From Actinomycetes bacterium (lineage in GTDB: Bacteria; Actinomycetota; Acidimicrobiia; Acidimicrobiales; Acidimicrobilacustridaceae): 64,000 nt of DNA. A model generated the notes under the pieces. It worked only from the letters and a program-made list of their open reading frames with translations, was not told the DNA's origin and ran no database searches. The position numbers and the translations under genes are program-made. The stretch lies in NCBI GenBank assembly GCA_029782145.1, contig JAKOVH010000016.1, positions 620,001-684,000 on the forward strand, given 5' to 3'. Below, piece after piece: positions 61,937-64,000 of this stretch (position 1 is the first letter of the stretch; each line of letters opens with the position of its first letter).

Positions 61937-63001
61937 CCCGGCAGGGTGGCTGGCGGCCCACTCGACGAGCTCGTCGGCGCCGAGGGTGTTGACGATGCGG
62001 TCGGGCTCGATGCCGTGCCGGGCGGCCTTGTCGGCGCCGTACACCAGCCACTCCAGCTGACCGGTGGCGTGGGCGTCGGTGTCGATGGCGACCCGGCAGC
62101 CCCACTCGAGGGCCAGCGCCAGCAGCTCGTCGGGCGGGTCCTGGCGCTCCGGGCGGCAGTTGATCTCCACGGCGGTGTCGAACCGGGCGCACGCGCTGAA
62201 CACCAGGTCAGGGTCGAAGCGCGAGGGAGGACGGGCCACCTCCGGCTCGTCACCCGGCCGCGGCACCCGCGCCCTCAGGGTGCGGCCGGTGACGTGCCCG
62301 AGCACGTCGACCATCGGGTTGGCCGCCGCGAGCACCATCCGGCGGGTCATCGACGCCTCGTCCATGCGGAGCTTGGAGTGCACGCTCGCCACCACGAGGT
62401 CGAGCCGCTCGAGCATGTCGTCGTCGCCGTCGAGGGAGCCGTCCTCGAGGATGTCGACCTCCATGCCGGTGAGCACCCGGAACGGGGCCAGCTCGGCGTT
62501 GAGGCGGCCGATCTCCTCGAGCTGGCGCTCGAGTCGCTCCCGGTTCAGGCCGTGGGCGATGGTGAGCCGGGGCGAGTGGTCGGTCACCACCATGTACTCG
62601 TGGCCCAGGGCCATGGCCGCGTGGGCCATCTCCTCGATCGACGCCCCGCCGTCGCTCCAGGTGGAGTGGGTGTGGCAGTCGCCGCGCAACGCCTGCCGGT
62701 AGGGACGTCCCTCCTCGCTGAGCGGCAGCACGGAGCTGCGCTCCAGGTCGGCCAGCTTGGCGGGCACCTCGCCGCGCACGGCCGCGGCGATGACCGCGCT
62801 GGTGGACGGGCCGATGCCCGCCAGCTCCTGGAGGGTGCCCTCCGAGACGCGGACCTCGAGCTCGCCCGGCGCCAGGCCGGCCACGACCTCGGCAGCGTTC
62901 CGGTACGCCCGCACCTTCGAGCCCGGCGCCAGCGTGCGGTCGAGCAGGTAGGCCATGCGCTCCAGCGCCTCCACGGCGAGCTCGGTGGCGGTCCCGGTCA
63001 C
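61934..63001 (-). CDS. PolX-like PHP-domain phosphoesterase with helix-hairpin-helix region
   Basis: 355 aa. The N-terminal ~90 residues (RMAYLLDRTLAPGSKVRAYR, LQELAGIGPSTSAVIAAAV) are the helix-hairpin-helix region seen at the start of bacterial PolX, without the polymerase domain. Residues ~105-350 are a PHP domain: GDCHTHSTWSDG, VVTDHSPRL, GMEVDILEDGSLD, VVASVHSKLR, DVLGHVTGR, EINCRPER and AIDTDAHAT, giving the full set of metal-binding His/Asp residues. It is probably a nuclease or phosphatase in DNA repair. GTG start with TAGAGT 6 nt upstream. First of PHP-bL37-S9. Confidence 0.9.
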   Translation of the reverse strand: MTGTATELAVEALERMAYLLDRTLAPGSKVRAYRNAAEVVAGLAPGELEVRVSEGTLQELAGIGPSTSAVIAAAVRGEVPAKLADLERSSVLPLSEEGRPYRQALRGDCHTHSTWSDGGASIEEMAHAAMALGHEYMVVTDHSPRLTIAHGLNRERLERQLEEIGRLNAELAPFRVLTGMEVDILEDGSLDGDDDMLERLDLVVASVHSKLRMDEASMTRRMVLAAANPMVDVLGHVTGRTLRARVPRPGDEPEVARPPSRFDPDLVFSACARFDTAVEINCRPERQDPPDELLALALEWGCRVAIDTDAHATGQLEWLVYGADKAARHGIEPDRIVNTLGADELVEWAASHPAG

Positions 63002-63007
63002 GGCTCG

Positions 63008-63013
63008 ACTCTA
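63008..63013 (-). promoter_or_regulatory. -10 hexamer of PHP gene
   Basis: TAGAGT on the minus strand, 6 nt before GTG 63001. Confidence 0.45.
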
Positions 63014-63042
63014 CGGGCGCCCCGCCGACGACCGATGCCCGC

Positions 63043-63108
63043 GGGCGAACCCTTCCCCCGGCGACCCGTTCCCGGGCGACCCCTTCTCCCCGGGCGACCC
63101 CTTTCTCC
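63043..63108 (+). repeat. Imperfect tandem repeat, four units of 14-18 bp
   Basis: Units begin GGGCGAACCCTTCCCCC and continue with GGCGACCCGTTCCC, GGGCGACCCCTTCTCCCC and GGGCGACCCCTTTCTCC. It lies in the 253-bp gap between the PHP gene and ychF, ending 2 bp before the long hairpin. It is not in a supported coding frame. Confidence 0.7.
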
Positions 63109-63110
63109 GC

Positions 63111-63159
63111 TTCTGGTGGAGGTTCCGCCCCCGGATCGGGGGCGGAACCTCCACCAGAA
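63111..63159. repeat. Perfect 23-bp stem hairpin with 3-nt loop
   Basis: Arms 63111-63133 and 63137-63159 are exact complements (TTCTGGTGGAGGTTCCGCCC at the left). Lying between divergent genes, it is not a classical terminator position; it may insulate the two promoters or be a mobile palindrome. After it, two TGTGGACG boxes lie at 63164-63171 and 63174-63181. Confidence 0.8.
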
Positions 63160-63239
63160 CGGCTGTGGACGGGTGTGGACGTGTGTGAGCGCGTCTGTGT
63201 CTGTTCTCGGGTCCGGACCGGGCGGCTGCCGGTGACAGC

Positions 63240-63245
63240 TACCCT
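63240..63245 (+). promoter_or_regulatory. -10 hexamer of ychF
   Basis: TACCCT, 9 nt before ATG 63255; no binding site in the spacer. Confidence 0.4.
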
Positions 63246-63254
63246 GCCCGGCCG

Positions 63255-64000
63255 ATGGAACGGTTCGGCTTCGTGGGCCTGCCCAACGCGGGCAAGTCCT
63301 CTCTCTACAACGCCCTGTCCGGCGGCAGCGCCCTGGCCGCGCCGTACGCCTTCGCCACCAAGGACCCCAACGTCGGCGTGGCCAAGGTCCTCGACCCCCG
63401 CCTCGACCAGCTGGCCGAGATGAGCCGCTCCAAGAACGTGGTGCCGGCCAGCGTGCAGTTCGTCGACATCGGCGGCCTGGTCGAGGGTGCGAGCGCAGGG
63501 GAGGGGCTGGGCAACAAGTTCCTGGCCAACATCCGTGAGGCCGACGCCATCGTGTTCGTGCTGCGGGCCTTCGTCGACGACGACGTGCCCGGGCCGTCCG
63601 ACCCGCTCGAGCACCTCCGCATCGTCGAGACCGAGATCGCCCTCGCCGACCTCGAGACCGTCGAGACCCAGATCCAGAAGCGGCGCAAGGCGGCCAAGCA
63701 GGACCGCTCCATCGCCGACGAGGTCGCCGCCCTCGAGAAGGCCCTCGCCGTGCTCGCCGAGGGCACGCCCATCTACCGCAGCGGCCTCGACGACGGGTCC
63801 CGGGGGCTGCTGCGTGGCTACTTCCTGCTCACCAACAAGCCGGTCCTGGCCATCGTCAACGTCGGCGAGGACGACCTCGAGCGCATCGACGAGGTCACCG
63901 CGCCCGTGCGGGCCGAGCTCGGCGACCACGGCGAGGTCATCGGCATGTGCGTGCAGCTCGAGGCCGAGGCCGCTCAGCTCGATCCTGAGGAGCGCACCGA
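63255..64000 (+). CDS. ychF: YchF/Ola1-family ATPase, N-terminal 248 residues
   Basis: The gene runs off the right edge. P-loop GLPNAGKSSLYNAL, switch I region PYAFATKDPNVGVAKV, VQFVDIGGLVEGASAGEGLG (G3), a helical coiled-coil insertion (ADLETVETQIQKRRKAAKQD) and NVGE at the nucleotide-specificity site, where true GTPases have NKxD; this NxxE change is why YchF prefers ATP. The family binds ribosomes and responds to oxidative stress. TACCCT 9 nt upstream suggests a leaderless mRNA. Confidence 0.95.
   Translation, partial: MERFGFVGLPNAGKSSLYNALSGGSALAAPYAFATKDPNVGVAKVLDPRLDQLAEMSRSKNVVPASVQFVDIGGLVEGASAGEGLGNKFLANIREADAIVFVLRAFVDDDVPGPSDPLEHLRIVETEIALADLETVETQIQKRRKAAKQDRSIADEVAALEKALAVLAEGTPIYRSGLDDGSRGLLRGYFLLTNKPVLAIVNVGEDDLERIDEVTAPVRAELGDHGEVIGMCVQLEAEAAQLDPEERT

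Overview
This is a very GC-rich chromosomal window (no rRNA, tRNA, CRISPR array, transposase or phage gene seen) that reads as ordinary core genome of an actinobacterium. The signs are a luciferase-like (LLM, F420-type) oxidoreductase plus the start of a second one, the GlgE maltosyltransferase pathway, an MptB-type mannosyltransferase, a tiny bL37-like ribosomal protein, and many genes with a TANNNT hexamer only 6-9 nt before the start codon, as expected for leaderless mRNAs. An acidimicrobial lineage is my best guess from the mix of F420, queuosine and acyl-CoA genes; that is inference. 56 genes are listed and coding density is about 95%. No gene-free stretch exceeds 300 bases; the longest are 63002-63254 (repeats, strong hairpin, ychF promoter) and 1668-1905.

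Layout. 1-5995: LLM oxidoreductase start, membrane Ser/Thr kinase, small proteins, DsbA-like protein, PAP2 phosphatase coupled to a RecB-like Fe-S nuclease, SnoaL-like protein, glutaryl-CoA dehydrogenase. 6109-10751: membrane-anchored alpha/beta hydrolase, then a MacB/FtsX-type ABC exporter pair. 10824-15511: oxidoreductases (SDR, LLM, nitronate monooxygenase, geranylgeranyl reductase). 15541-20337: envelope and small-molecule genes, including two DUF983 proteins, a NUDIX-DUF2332 pair and a chagasin-like lipoprotein. 20389-22118: ECF sigma factor with an overlapping Ser/Thr/Gly-rich membrane protein. 22105-30256: amidohydrolase, flippase-like membrane protein, CaiB CoA-transferase, ferredoxin/ferredoxin reductase, NUDIX, YhhN and a GltB-like flavoprotein.

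30331-51126 is the metabolic centrepiece: two convergent operons for alpha-glucan and trehalose metabolism. The plus-strand operon is glgE, treS-mak fusion, malQ, glgB, then an MptB-like mannosyltransferase and corA; start/stop overlaps couple treS-mak to malQ to glgB. The minus-strand set is pepN, glgX, treY and a GT87-like mannosyltransferase. Together TreS, Mak, GlgE and GlgB can convert trehalose through maltose-1-phosphate into branched alpha-glucan; GlgX and MalQ trim and recycle it, and TreY starts conversion of glucan ends back to trehalose. TreZ, the usual partner of TreY, is not in the window.

51151-64000: PfkB kinase coupled to a dienoyl-CoA-isomerase-like enzyme, an unknown protein, a DUF2419/Qng1-like queuosine salvage hydrolase, phosphohexomutase, an MBOAT/SGNH pair, QueF, then PHP phosphoesterase, bL37 and S9 peptidase in a row, and the start of ychF.

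Three sequence-level signals stand out: the recurrent leaderless-type promoters; a family of long hairpins sharing the core AAGCTGGTTCC in two distant convergent gaps; and a perfect 23-bp stem behind a tandem repeat upstream of ychF. I did not find a clearly novel multi-gene system; the best unexplained candidates are the ECF-sigma partner and the unknown gene beside Qng1.
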